Source: Streptomyces sp. JHA26 (lineage in GTDB: Bacteria; Actinomycetota; Actinomycetes; Streptomycetales; Streptomycetaceae). Taken from it: a stretch of DNA of 64,000 nucleotides. The stretch's first letter is position 1; the number at the start of each line of letters is the position of its first letter. The notes under the pieces were generated by a model that saw only the letters and a list, made by a program, of their open reading frames with translations, searched no databases and had not been told where the DNA came from. The DNA is taken from assembly GCF_002005565.1 (NCBI RefSeq), contig NZ_BDJC01000004.1:124001-188000 (forward strand), in the 5' to 3' direction. Both the position numbers and the translations under genes were made by a program. Shown one piece after another: positions 1 through 7,588 of this stretch.

Positions 1-2912
1 TTCTTGGAACTACGATCACAAAGACTGTCGGCGGTGGTTCTAAGAGTTTTACCCTGCGTTTCATTGACTGGGATCGGCCGGAACGAAATACGTTCCACGT
101 GACTGCGGAGATGCCGGTAGAGCGACACGGAAGTAAGATTCGCAAACGCTGCGACATTGTCGCTTACGTCAACGGAATTCCTTTTGTCGTCATTGAGACC
201 AAGCGGCCAACTGAGAGCCTCGTGAAGGCGAATAGCCAGCTCATCGGCTACCAGCATGAAAACAAAATTCCTCAACTCTTTTACTTTACCCAACTGCTGC
301 TGACGATGAATCGGAAGGAGGCGCGCTACGCCACAGTAGGGACGCCGCAAAAATTCTGGCAGTCTTGGCGGGATGAAGAAGACACTGATCAGGCCATCGC
401 CCCTTACGCTAATCGGCTCATGACCAATGCTGAGAAGGAGGCGGTATTCTCAGGCGATCTCGCAGATGCACGCCTTCACTTCGATGTAGTCGGTGGAGCA
501 ATGCATCGAACTGTAACTCCGCAGGACCGTGCCCTCTACGCCCTGTGCCGGCCTGAGCGGCTCCTGGATTTGGTGCGTCGGTTTACGGTCTTTGACGGAG
601 GAGTGCGTAAGGTCGCACGCCATCAGCAGTTCTTTGCTATCCGAAGCGCCATCAATAGAGTCAAGCAGTTCGACTTCGATGGTAGTAGAAAGGGGGGAGT
701 CGTCTGGCATACGCAAGGTTCAGGGAAGTCCCTAACCATGGTGATGTTCGGGCGCGCGCTTGCCCTCGACAGGAACATCGCTAACCCTCGGATAATCATC
801 GTCACCGACCGCGATGATCTGGATAAGCAGATTAAGGGAACGTTCAAATCGTGTGAGTTGGAACCAGTGCGAGCTAGAAGTGGCGCACACCTTGTCGAGC
901 TGATCCGGAACAAGACTGCGCTCGTCACCACCATCATCAACAAGTTTGACACGGCTGCGAGAAGCAGTCGATTTGTAGATGAAGATGCGAACGTTTTCGT
1001 TCTGGTAGACGAAAGTCATCGCACCCAGGCTGGACGTCGCGGTGGTCACGGAAACCTTGCTCTGAAGATGCGACGCTGTCTCCCACGGGCTTGTTATCTA
1101 GGCTTCACTGGAACGCCGCTTCTCAAGAAGGAGAAGAACACCTTCCTTGCCTTCGGAGGCTTGATTCATCGATACACGATCGACGAGGCAGTCAACGACG
1201 GCGCTGTTGTGCCACTGCTGTACGAAGGAAGAATTGTCGAACAGCAAATCGCCGGCCATGTGATTGATCGTTGGTTCGACAAGATAAGTGAGGGCTTGAC
1301 CGACAAGCAGAAGGCTGACCTCAAGCGTAAGTATTCGCGTATGGATGCGCTCTCCAAGACGGAACAATCTATCCACGCGAAGGCCTTCGACGTCTCGGAA
1401 CACTATCGTCAGCATTGGCAGGGCACTGGGTTCAAAGCGCAGCTTGTGGCCCCGTCGAAGGCAGCGGCGGTGCGCTTCAAGAATGCGCTCGACGAGATTG
1501 GGCATGTCACAAGCGAAGTCGTCATTTCTCCACCGGACGATAATGAGGGGCATGAAGACATCGACAATGAGTCGAAGGATCTTGTCCGTGGGTTCTGGAA
1601 TAGAATGATGGCTCGCTTCAAAGATGAAGAGGAGTACAATCGACAAGTTATCGATGCTTTCAAAGGGTCTGGAGACCCCGAGATCCTCATCGTGGTATCA
1701 AAGTTGCTGACGGGCTTTGATGCTCCGCGAAACACCGTCCTCTATATTTGCAGGACGTTGCGTGAGCATAACCTTCTGCAAGCCGTAGCGCGTGTAAACC
1801 GCCTGTACCAGGATGATGCATCCGAGAAGCAGTTCGGGTTCATCATCGACTATGAGGGGTTGCTGGGTGAGTTGGATCAGGCGCTAACGAGCTACAGTGC
1901 CCTGGAGGGGTATGAGGCAGCTGATCTTATTGGAACCGTTCGGGATGTTCGTGATGTCATCCGTAGGCTGTCCCAGCTCCACAACCAACTTTGGGATCTA
2001 TTCCGAGCGGTCGGAAACCGTCAGGACATGGAGGAGTTCGAGCAGGTACTTGCCGACGAGGCTCTTAGAGAAGAATTTTATGAGCGCCTTCGTGTCTTCG
2101 GCGAATGCCTGCATGTTTCGCTGTCGTCGGATAAGGTCTTCGATGTCTTCGACGATCGAACCCTCGATGCCATGAAACGAGACCTGAAACAGTTCTCGGA
2201 GCTCCGACGGTCCGTCAAGTTGCGGTACCAGGAGAGCGTCAACATCAGAGAGCTCGAACCAAAGATCCAAAAGCTTCTCGATTCGCACGTGGTGGCCATG
2301 CCGGCTGAGACCATAGTTCAGTTGGTAAACATCAATGACGCTGACGCCATCAAGACTGTTGTCGGCGAGAACGAAGTGACGGATGCGTCTAAGGCCGATC
2401 GCATCGCTAGTGCTACTCGGCGAGTGATTACCGAGAAGATGTCTGAAGACCCTGCTCTGTATCGGAGCTTTTCCGAGATGCTAGAGCAGACTATCTCTGA
2501 CTATCGCGCTAAGAGGATGTCTGAGCGCGAGTACCTTGCTAGCATTGTAGGTTTGGCGAGTAAAGTTTCAGGTAAGGTGCGTGACCAACCCGTTCCTGAG
2601 CACCTGAAGGATGACGATGATGCATTGGCGTTTTTCGGCATCTTGAGTGGCGCGCTCGTCGAGGGGGATGGTCAGTACATGAGCAGAGACGATGCTGCTC
2701 GCGTTGCACTTGCCATCATGGGCATTATTCGGGCCCACCACATCGTCGACGTCTGGACAAACGAAACCGCTCAGAACCAAATTCGAAACGCAATCGATGA
2801 TTACTTCTTCGATGTGCTGCGGGATGAGAAAGGCGTCGATCTTCCAGTTGAAGTGATTGATTCCTTGGAGCTCAAGATAATGCAGTTGGCTCGCGCGAGG
2901 TTTCCAGGATGA
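1..2912 (+). CDS. hsdR: Type I restriction enzyme R subunit HsdR (5' end cut by window)
   Basis: This is the motor and nuclease subunit of a type I restriction-modification complex, which translocates DNA with ATP and cleaves foreign DNA. The frame is open from base 3, so the N-terminus lies upstream. An internal GTG at 99 is not the true start, because family-like sequence precedes it. Visible motifs are the PD-(D/E)xK nuclease core with D at about 153 and ExK at about 193-204, and Walker A GSGKS (718-732). Helicase DESH box (about 1006-1020), GFTGTP (about 1104), LLTGFDAP (about 1705) and the RVNR motif VI (about 1792) follow. Nothing in the visible part is broken. HsdM and HsdS would be expected to the left. 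GC is near 50%, far below the rest of the window, which indicates acquisition. The stop overlaps the next gene. Confidence 0.95.
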   Translation, partial: LGTTITKTVGGGSKSFTLRFIDWDRPERNTFHVTAEMPVERHGSKIRKRCDIVAYVNGIPFVVIETKRPTESLVKANSQLIGYQHENKIPQLFYFTQLLLTMNRKEARYATVGTPQKFWQSWRDEEDTDQAIAPYANRLMTNAEKEAVFSGDLADARLHFDVVGGAMHRTVTPQDRALYALCRPERLLDLVRRFTVFDGGVRKVARHQQFFAIRSAINRVKQFDFDGSRKGGVVWHTQGSGKSLTMVMFGRALALDRNIANPRIIIVTDRDDLDKQIKGTFKSCELEPVRARSGAHLVELIRNKTALVTTIINKFDTAARSSRFVDEDANVFVLVDESHRTQAGRRGGHGNLALKMRRCLPRACYLGFTGTPLLKKEKNTFLAFGGLIHRYTIDEAVNDGAVVPLLYEGRIVEQQIAGHVIDRWFDKISEGLTDKQKADLKRKYSRMDALSKTEQSIHAKAFDVSEHYRQHWQGTGFKAQLVAPSKAAAVRFKNALDEIGHVTSEVVISPPDDNEGHEDIDNESKDLVRGFWNRMMARFKDEEEYNRQVIDAFKGSGDPEILIVVSKLLTGFDAPRNTVLYICRTLREHNLLQAVARVNRLYQDDASEKQFGFIIDYEGLLGELDQALTSYSALEGYEAADLIGTVRDVRDVIRRLSQLHNQLWDLFRAVGNRQDMEEFEQVLADEALREEFYERLRVFGECLHVSLSSDKVFDVFDDRTLDAMKRDLKQFSELRRSVKLRYQESVNIRELEPKIQKLLDSHVVAMPAETIVQLVNINDADAIKTVVGENEVTDASKADRIASATRRVITEKMSEDPALYRSFSEMLEQTISDYRAKRMSEREYLASIVGLASKVSGKVRDQPVPEHLKDDDDALAFFGILSGALVEGDGQYMSRDDAARVALAIMGIIRAHHIVDVWTNETAQNQIRNAIDDYFFDVLRDEKGVDLPVEVIDSLELKIMQLARARFPG

Positions 2913-3625
2913 TTGGCGAGAGGTGTCAGTTCTCTTACGGGAGCCACGTTGTCGAGTTCACCATTGTCAGGCGAGACAGGAAAACCTTGGAGATTTCCGT
3001 CGAGCCGGATAGAACTGTGGTAGTGGCCGCTCCTCAAACTGTGTCTGTCGATGCCGTTATACAAAGAGTTCGGAAGCGTGCCAGGTGGATTCTTCGACAG
3101 CAGGATTATTTTGCGCAGTTCACGCCACGGACGCCGGAGCGACGTTTCCTCTCTGGAGAGACTCATCTTTATTTGGGACGTCAATACCGTCTCAAGGTCG
3201 TCCAGGACTCAACCGAGTGTGTCAAGCTGGTCGGTGGTCACTTTGTCGTCCGCACCGATTTCCCTTCTCGGCCTGACGTGACTAAGTCGCTTCTAAATGA
3301 TTGGTATCAAACAAAGGCTCAGGTGAAATTCGAGGAACGGCTTGAGGCTACTCTGTCACGTTTTCCTGATCCAATTTCTGTCAGGCCCTCCATGCTTTCA
3401 GTCCGTCCGCTTCGGCTGCGATGGGGGTCAATGAATGCTGCTGCACACCTAGTCTTGAATCGGCGACTCGTGCAGGCGCCTATTGACTCCATTGACTACG
3501 TCATCGCCCACGAGCTCTGTCATGTGGCTGTGCTCAACCACGGTGCGGAATTCTTGAAGTTCCTAGACAGAGTCATGCCTGACTGGGCTAAAAGGAAAGA
3601 GCGGCTGGAGAGGTGTTTGGCTTAA
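2909..3625 (+). CDS. YgjP/DUF45-family metal-dependent peptidase-like protein
   Basis: This 238-residue protein has the zinc-peptidase motif HELCH (nt about 3510-3524), a downstream NHG.EF segment and the family-typical RWGS element (about 3417). These mark it as a YgjP/DUF45 (M48-like, SprT-like) protein. The ATGA overlap with hsdR (2909-2912) shows translational coupling and the same low GC. Genes of this family are often found directly after hsdR in type I restriction operons, but the biochemical role there is not settled. A regulatory protease acting on the restriction complex is conceivable but is inference. The length and zinc ligands look intact, so the protein is probably active. Confidence 0.85.
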   Translation: MIGERCQFSYGSHVVEFTIVRRDRKTLEISVEPDRTVVVAAPQTVSVDAVIQRVRKRARWILRQQDYFAQFTPRTPERRFLSGETHLYLGRQYRLKVVQDSTECVKLVGGHFVVRTDFPSRPDVTKSLLNDWYQTKAQVKFEERLEATLSRFPDPISVRPSMLSVRPLRLRWGSMNAAAHLVLNRRLVQAPIDSIDYVIAHELCHVAVLNHGAEFLKFLDRVMPDWAKRKERLERCLA

Positions 3626-3661
3626 TAGGTAGGTACACGCCACGGTCGTCGTCTGTACCGA

Positions 3662-3829
3662 GGTCGGTGGAGCGGCTTTGGGCTGGAGCTGCTTTGGCGC
3701 GAGTGATCATGGCCCCGTAAGCTTGCGGCGCGTCGGGCAGTCTGTGGACCTGCCCGCTAAAGCACGACGTTGGGGCCATGATCTTCGAGGCTCGCGCCAA
3801 AGTGGCTGCGTAAAGCCGCGGAGCCGACC
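3662..3829. repeat. Large nested imperfect inverted repeat
   Basis: Several arm pairs are nested around one centre. They are GGTCGG 3662-3667 with CCGACC 3824-3829, GCGGCTTT 3672-3679 with AAAGCCGC 3812-3819, and CTTTGGCGCGAG 3692-3703 with CTCGCGCCAAAG 3791-3802. Inside these are GATCATGGCCCC 3705-3716 with GGGGCCATGATC 3772-3783, and CGGGCAG 3734-3740 with CTGCCCG 3750-3756. The 168-bp structure would fold into one long hairpin. It lies between convergent genes. It could be a MITE-like element, a strong bidirectional terminator or a structured RNA. No coding sequence is evident. Confidence 0.7.
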
Positions 3830-3883
3830 GCCCCAGCCACGACGTACCCCTTCTTTGGCATCAGACGACTGATTGCCTTGAGC

Positions 3884-3954
3884 GCGGCACGGGCGCCGGC
3901 CGGGCTGGAGCGGGGCGGAGACAGGAGCGCAGGCCCGGCCGGCGCCCGTGCCGC
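3884..3954. terminator. 22-bp perfect inverted repeat between convergent genes
   Basis: The arms 3884-3905 and 3933-3954 are perfectly complementary over 22 bp (core GGGCGCCGGCC), with a 27-base loop. The structure sits downstream of the restriction operon and of the DUF1152 gene, which converge here. A factor-independent bidirectional terminator is the simplest reading. There is no U-tract, as is common in Streptomyces. The rest of the gap 3626-4003 holds only this and the nested repeat before it. Confidence 0.65.
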
Positions 3955-4003
3955 GCGCGGTGAGCGGAGCGAGCCGCCTTGAACCCGTGAAGAAGGTTGT
4001 AAC

Positions 4004-5098
4004 TCAGTCGTCGGATGGGATGCGCCACAAGGGAGCCGCGTACTGCTCCGGACGGCTGCTGATGAGCAGTTGACGCAGGGCGTCCCTGTGAGAGCCGCTG
4101 AGGTTCAGGGCCTCGGTGAGGTGGCGGAACGTCGTGTGGGTGACTCCGCGAGCTCGGGCCTCGCCCTGGAACTGGTCGAGCCGAGACAGTACGTCGTCGG
4201 GATCCAGCTTCGTCGGTGGTCGCTCGGTGAGCCATGCTGCCTTGTTGCGCTCGTAGTCGATTTCCGAGAACCCGCAGATCTCGCGGCAGTATGCCTCGGC
4301 CTCGTCCAGGGCGGCGGTCGTCATGATGGCGCGGGCCAGGCTGTTGCGGCTGACCGCGTCGTCCAGGTCGACCTCGTGGACCGTAGGTCCTTCATCGGTC
4401 AGGAGGACGGGAAGGCGGGCGTCGCGCACCTCGCAGATGCCGCGAGCTCCTCGGGCTGTTGCGGCGAGCATGGCGGTGGCTTCTGAGGGGTGCCATTCCA
4501 GGATGCCGCCGATCGCCTCCACGTCCTCGGCCGTGAAGGTGTGGACGAGGGCGCCGAACAGGGAGCGCAGGTCGTCGGGGGAGATCTCGCCGTCCAGCCC
4601 GGGGCCTGCGACCAGGAGTCGAATCGGGGCGTTGACCTGGCAGCAGGCGGCGAGGGTGAGGGCGTCGGCGAGTGGGCTCTTGAGGGTGGGTTCGTCGCCC
4701 TGGGCGAGGATGTCGCCGCCGACGTCGAGCAGATCGATCGATACCGGTGCCAGGTGGGACACCAGCTCTTCGAGTTGGCGGGTGATGCCCTCAGCGCCGT
4801 GGTGCGGGTCGAGCAGAGCCAGGGTGTGCGGGAGCTCTGCCGCGAGTCGGGGGAGTGTGGAGCCTGCCGGGGCGATCGGCTGGGCTTCAGCCGGCACCGA
4901 CCAGACGGACTGAGTGACGGGTTCGAGTCCCGTGAAGCTGTCGGCTCCTCGTGGCCCCGGGAGTGGGTCGATCAGGAGGCGGTCCCATGCGTACGTGAGG
5001 ATCACCGCCTGGTCCTCGTCGCCGTAGAGGGCGGCGTGAAGCATGGCGGCAGCGACTGCGTCGCCCCCTCCTCCTGCTGCGACGATCAACCGCGTCAT
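4004..5098 (-). CDS. DUF1152-type protein
   Basis: The product has about 364 residues and begins MTRLIVAAGGGGDA. This glycine-rich N-terminal nucleotide-binding-like loop is typical of DUF1152 proteins. I chose the ATG at 5096-5098 because it begins exactly at the conserved part. An in-frame start at 5161 would run through the operator region. Further conserved-looking stretches are an acidic LLDVGGD.L segment and a VAGPGLDGE segment in the middle. No catalytic function is known to me. The gene is divergent from the GntR regulator at 5184 and shares with it the palindrome-rich intergenic region, so it is probably repressed by that protein. The C-terminal third (from DLDDAV) has no recognisable motif. 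Confidence 0.75.
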   Translation of the reverse strand: MTRLIVAAGGGGDAVAAAMLHAALYGDEDQAVILTYAWDRLLIDPLPGPRGADSFTGLEPVTQSVWSVPAEAQPIAPAGSTLPRLAAELPHTLALLDPHHGAEGITRQLEELVSHLAPVSIDLLDVGGDILAQGDEPTLKSPLADALTLAACCQVNAPIRLLVAGPGLDGEISPDDLRSLFGALVHTFTAEDVEAIGGILEWHPSEATAMLAATARGARGICEVRDARLPVLLTDEGPTVHEVDLDDAVSRNSLARAIMTTAALDEAEAYCREICGFSEIDYERNKAAWLTERPPTKLDPDDVLSRLDQFQGEARARGVTHTTFRHLTEALNLSGSHRDALRQLLISSRPEQYAAPLWRIPSDD

Positions 5099-5122
5099 GC
5101 GTTCAGAGTACGGGTTCACGGG

Positions 5123-5162
5123 TTGGCCACTCACCCTATAGTGGCCAAAGGCCATAGCCACT
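5123..5162. promoter_or_regulatory. Operator region between DUF1152 gene and GntR gene
   Basis: A perfect inverted repeat TTGGCCACT (5123-5131) and AGTGGCCAA (5140-5148) surrounds a TATAGT-like element. A second dyad follows, AGTGGC (5140-5145) with GCCACT (5157-5162). The same half-sites recur at 5965-6004 after the regulator gene. The position between divergent starts suggests autoregulation by the GntR protein and joint control of the DUF1152 gene. Binding itself is inferred. Confidence 0.65.
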
Positions 5163-5183
5163 TGGACGAGGAAGGGAGGGGAG

Positions 5184-5924
5184 ATGCCGCAGATCGAAGA
5201 GGCCCAGCCGAAGTATCTCCAGATCGCCCACTACATCCGTGACCAGATCCTTCGGGGTGACCTGCGGCCGGGGGACGAGGTCCCCTCGGAACGGCAGCTC
5301 GCTGCGGACTGGAAGGTGTCCCGGCCCACGGCCGCGCGGTCGTTGGAGGCGCTGAGCCATCAGGGCCTGGTCGAGAAGCGTCAGGGCTCGGGGACGTACG
5401 TGCGCAGCCTGGAAGTGAACCGGCGGGCAAGGGAGTTGTACGGGCGTGCCCGGCAGACCGGGAAGATCTACACGCCCGGTGAGTACGCGGTGATCACCTC
5501 GGCCGGCTGGCTGGAGGCTCCGGACCATGTCGCCGAAGCCTTGGGCCTGGTGAAGGATCGCCGAGCCGTGCACCGCCGGCGCGTGACCAACAACCAGGAC
5601 GGTCCGATCACGCTGTCCACTTCGTGGTTCGCTCCGGACGTCGGCCAGCGGGCGCCCAAGCTCACGGATCCCGAGCGGATCCGGGAAGGGACGCTCATGT
5701 ACGTCGAGCGAATGACCGGGCGTCAAGGCAGCTATGCCGAGGACCGTATGTGTGCTCGGGCTGCCACGGATGAGGAAGCGTCCGACCTGCGGTTGGAGCC
5801 GGGGTCCGCGGTTCTCATCATCCATCACGTCGTCTTCGACCTCCAGGACCGTCCTCTGGAGTTCGCCGAAGCCACCTACCCGCCGCACCGCTGGGCGTTC
5901 GAACAGGGCTACCCGCTCACCTGA
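5184..5924 (+). CDS. GntR-family (HutC/UTRA) transcriptional regulator 1
   Basis: This 246-residue protein has an N-terminal winged helix (residues about 8-75: IRDQILRGDLRPGDEVPSER, then VSRPTAARSLEAL and RQGSGTYV) and a C-terminal UTRA effector-binding domain (about 95-240). HutC-subfamily members bind small ligands through UTRA and release palindromic operators. A GGGAGGGGAG ribosome site precedes the ATG. Palindromes of the form AGTGGC-N4-GCCACT flank the gene on both sides. It therefore probably represses itself, the divergent DUF1152 gene and the downstream zinc-finger/ATPase pair. In AICEs such regulators resemble the Kor proteins that keep transfer genes silent. The ligand is unknown. 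Confidence 0.9.
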   Translation: MPQIEEAQPKYLQIAHYIRDQILRGDLRPGDEVPSERQLAADWKVSRPTAARSLEALSHQGLVEKRQGSGTYVRSLEVNRRARELYGRARQTGKIYTPGEYAVITSAGWLEAPDHVAEALGLVKDRRAVHRRRVTNNQDGPITLSTSWFAPDVGQRAPKLTDPERIREGTLMYVERMTGRQGSYAEDRMCARAATDEEASDLRLEPGSAVLIIHHVVFDLQDRPLEFAEATYPPHRWAFEQGYPLT

Positions 5925-5964
5925 CGACAACTCGCCAGTTCCGGCGAACTGCTTGCGTCTCTGA

Positions 5965-6004
5965 AGTGGCTAATGCCACTATCCAGAAAGTGGCTAAGGC
6001 CACT
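5965..6004 (+). promoter_or_regulatory. Two tandem AGTGGC-N4-GCCACT operators
   Basis: Two near-identical palindromes occur, AGTGGC-TAAT-GCCACT at 5965-5980 and AGTGGC-TAAG-GCCACT at 5989-6004. They start 24 bp apart, just upstream of the small zinc-finger gene's ribosome site (GGAGGAGAAGG). They match the dyads before the GntR gene and are likely sites for that regulator. Confidence 0.65.
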
Positions 6005-6026
6005 TGGAGGAGAAGGGGGGCGCGAC

Positions 6027-6200
6027 GTGACGAGTCGGTGGCCGGTGCGGGACACGCGGTTAGCTTGCCGAGGGTGTCGGGGGCGTGGATGGAAGCGCGT
6101 CGGCTCCCGAACGGCGCTGGCGCTCTCCACGGCCAACGACCGCAGTCGTGCCACGTCGAAGCGGCGCTGCCTCGACTGCGACGGCAGCGGCAAGGAGTGA
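6027..6200 (+). CDS. Small DnaJ-type zinc-finger protein
   Basis: This protein has 57 residues from a GTG start placed 9 bases after GGAGGAGAAGGGG. It contains two CxxCxGxG-type elements, CRGCRGRG near residue 15 and CLDCDGSG near the C-terminus. This is the arrangement of a half DnaJ/HSP40 cysteine-rich zinc domain. No J domain or other domain is present. It lies directly under the tandem operators and 6 bp before the ATPase gene, so the two probably form an operon. The function is unknown. A zinc-binding adaptor or RNA/protein-binding role is inference only. Confidence 0.7.
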   Translation: MTSRWPVRDTRLACRGCRGRGWKRVGSRTALALSTANDRSRATSKRRCLDCDGSGKE

Positions 6201-6206
6201 GCACGC

Positions 6207-6644
6207 ATGGCCTACACGATCGACCGCCACCCCTGTGAGGACTCACCGCGCCTCGGAGCGATGACCTTGCATCCGGTGCCCGAGTCCGTCCCCCGCGCCC
6301 GACGCTGGTTCCGGAAGTTCATCGCTCCGTACAGCCCGTCCTGCTCGATCGACGACTGCGCGCTGATGATCTCGGAGCTGGTGACCAATGCCATCCGCTA
6401 CGGGAGATCGGATGACTCGTGGGTGGTGCGGGTGGAGTGGTACCGCGAGGGAACCTCGCTCCGCGTCGACGTGCACAACCCGGGCTTCCCGGCGAGTGTG
6501 CAGCTGCGGCACCCGGAGGCGGACGACGCCCACGGGCGGGGGTTGCTCCTGGTCGACTCCATCGCCGACTCCTGGCGCTCCGGACCCAGCTTCTTCGGTG
6601 GAACGGTCGTCTCCTTCGTGGTCGCCGATGCCTGGCCGGCGTGA
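6207..6644 (+). CDS. Anti-sigma-type ATP-binding protein (HATPase_c_2, RsbW-like)
   Basis: This 145-residue single-domain GHKL ATPase has an N-box (ISELVTNAIRYG, about residues 52-63) and a G-box (DAHGRGLLLVD, about 109-119). Such proteins are abundant in Streptomyces. They usually act as anti-sigma factor or kinase partners of STAS antagonists, phosphorylating a Ser/Thr. No cognate sigma or STAS gene is adjacent; the nearest STAS protein is far away in the core region. It follows the zinc-finger gene with an overlap-like 6-bp gap. The partner cannot be named from sequence. Confidence 0.85.
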   Translation: MAYTIDRHPCEDSPRLGAMTLHPVPESVPRARRWFRKFIAPYSPSCSIDDCALMISELVTNAIRYGRSDDSWVVRVEWYREGTSLRVDVHNPGFPASVQLRHPEADDAHGRGLLLVDSIADSWRSGPSFFGGTVVSFVVADAWPA

Positions 6645-6694
6645 TGGGATAGCCCACCTCTTCTACTGTCACCTTGAATCTGTCGCTAGGCTGG

Positions 6695-6709
6695 TTGACC
6701 AGTTGACTT
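6695..6709 (+). promoter_or_regulatory. Candidate operator upstream of GntR regulator 2
   Basis: Two TTGAC elements occur close together (TTGACC 6695-6700 and AGTTGACTT 6701-6709). The second is the reverse complement of the AAGTCAAC core found twice downstream of the regulator gene. It lies 25 bp before the ATG at 6734 and is compatible with autoregulation. Confidence 0.5.
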
Positions 6710-6733
6710 GGCCAATCCCGACGGGCGGCGTTC

Positions 6734-7462
6734 ATGGCGTATGAAGTGGAGCCACCGAAGTATGTGCGCCTCGCGCAGACGCTTCAGCGGCGCATCGAGG
6801 ACGGCACGTACGCGCCCGGCACCCGCGTACCGAGCGAGAACCAGTTGGTGCAGGCCTTCGGGATGTCCCGCCCGACCGTCGTCCGAGCCCTGGACCTGCT
6901 GAAGCGGGACGGCTGGCTTGAGTCCCGGCAGGGGTACGGCACGATCGTCCGGGGTCGCCCGGGAGTCGTCGAGCGCAAGGACCGGCGGGGGCGTGAGGCG
7001 CTGGAGCGCGACGAGTCACAGGGCGCGGGCCGGTTGATCGAGGTCGGGCACGTGCCCGTTCCGGCTCGGGTCGCCTCGGTGCTCGGCCTGCCCAAGAGGG
7101 CCGAAGTCCTCATGCGCCGCTTCCTGGTCGAAGAGGACGGCGAAGCTGCCGAATTGATCTCGTCGTACTTCCCCGTCGGCCTGGTGGAAGGCACTGAGCT
7201 GGGGTCCGGGGAGCCCTTGAGCGGCAGTCCCCGTGAACACCTCGAAGCGCGGAAGAAAGTCCGCTTCGACCACGTGACCGAGCGGGTCTCCGCTCGGCTT
7301 CCCGAAGCCCGTGAAGCCGAGCTGCTGGATCTGCCGGACGGCGTCCCCGTGCTGAGCGTCCTGGTCGTCGCGTGTGACGCCTCCGGCCGAGCCTTGCAGG
7401 TCGCTGACGTGCTCCTGCCTGCCGACCGGCAGGAACTCGAAGACACCTACCGTCTGAACTGA
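6734..7462 (+). CDS. GntR-family (HutC/UTRA) transcriptional regulator 2
   Basis: This 242-residue protein has an N-terminal winged helix (residues about 8-75: LQRRIEDGTYAPGTRVPSEN, MSRPTVVRALDLL, RQGYGTIV) and a UTRA domain (about 95-238). It is only distantly similar to the regulator at 5184. It probably controls the transfer/replication operon starting at 7589, because two copies of AAGTCAACCTG(A/T)CA overlap the promoter region between them. This corresponds to the KorSA position in pSAM2. Release of repression would switch on transfer and replication genes. The effector is unknown. Confidence 0.9.
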   Translation: MAYEVEPPKYVRLAQTLQRRIEDGTYAPGTRVPSENQLVQAFGMSRPTVVRALDLLKRDGWLESRQGYGTIVRGRPGVVERKDRRGREALERDESQGAGRLIEVGHVPVPARVASVLGLPKRAEVLMRRFLVEEDGEAAELISSYFPVGLVEGTELGSGEPLSGSPREHLEARKKVRFDHVTERVSARLPEAREAELLDLPDGVPVLSVLVVACDASGRALQVADVLLPADRQELEDTYRLN

Positions 7463-7496
7463 CCCCCACCTGGGGCAAGATTCCCGCGATAGCAAC

Positions 7497-7549
7497 TTGA
7501 CAAGTCAACCTGACATCCCTAGCTTCGAGCTTGCTAAGTCAACCTGTCA
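7497..7549 (+). promoter_or_regulatory. Promoter with repeated GntR-type operators for the transfer operon
   Basis: A -35 TTGACA (7497-7502) and a -10-like TAGCTT (7520-7525) are 17 bp apart. AAGTCAACCTGACA (7502-7515) sits on the -35/spacer. AAGTCAACCTGTCA (7536-7549) lies downstream, starting 34 bp later, and is part of the dyad CAACCTG-T-CAGGTTG. The layout fits repression of the operon that starts at 7589. Confidence 0.6.
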
Positions 7550-7588
7550 GGTTGGCGGATTGGTCGACTCTCAGAAGGAGAAATCCCT

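Noticed and set aside
4323..4913. Plus-strand frames within the DUF1152 gene
   Set aside because: They are antisense to a gene with recognisable N-terminal motif and have no ribosome sites or motifs.
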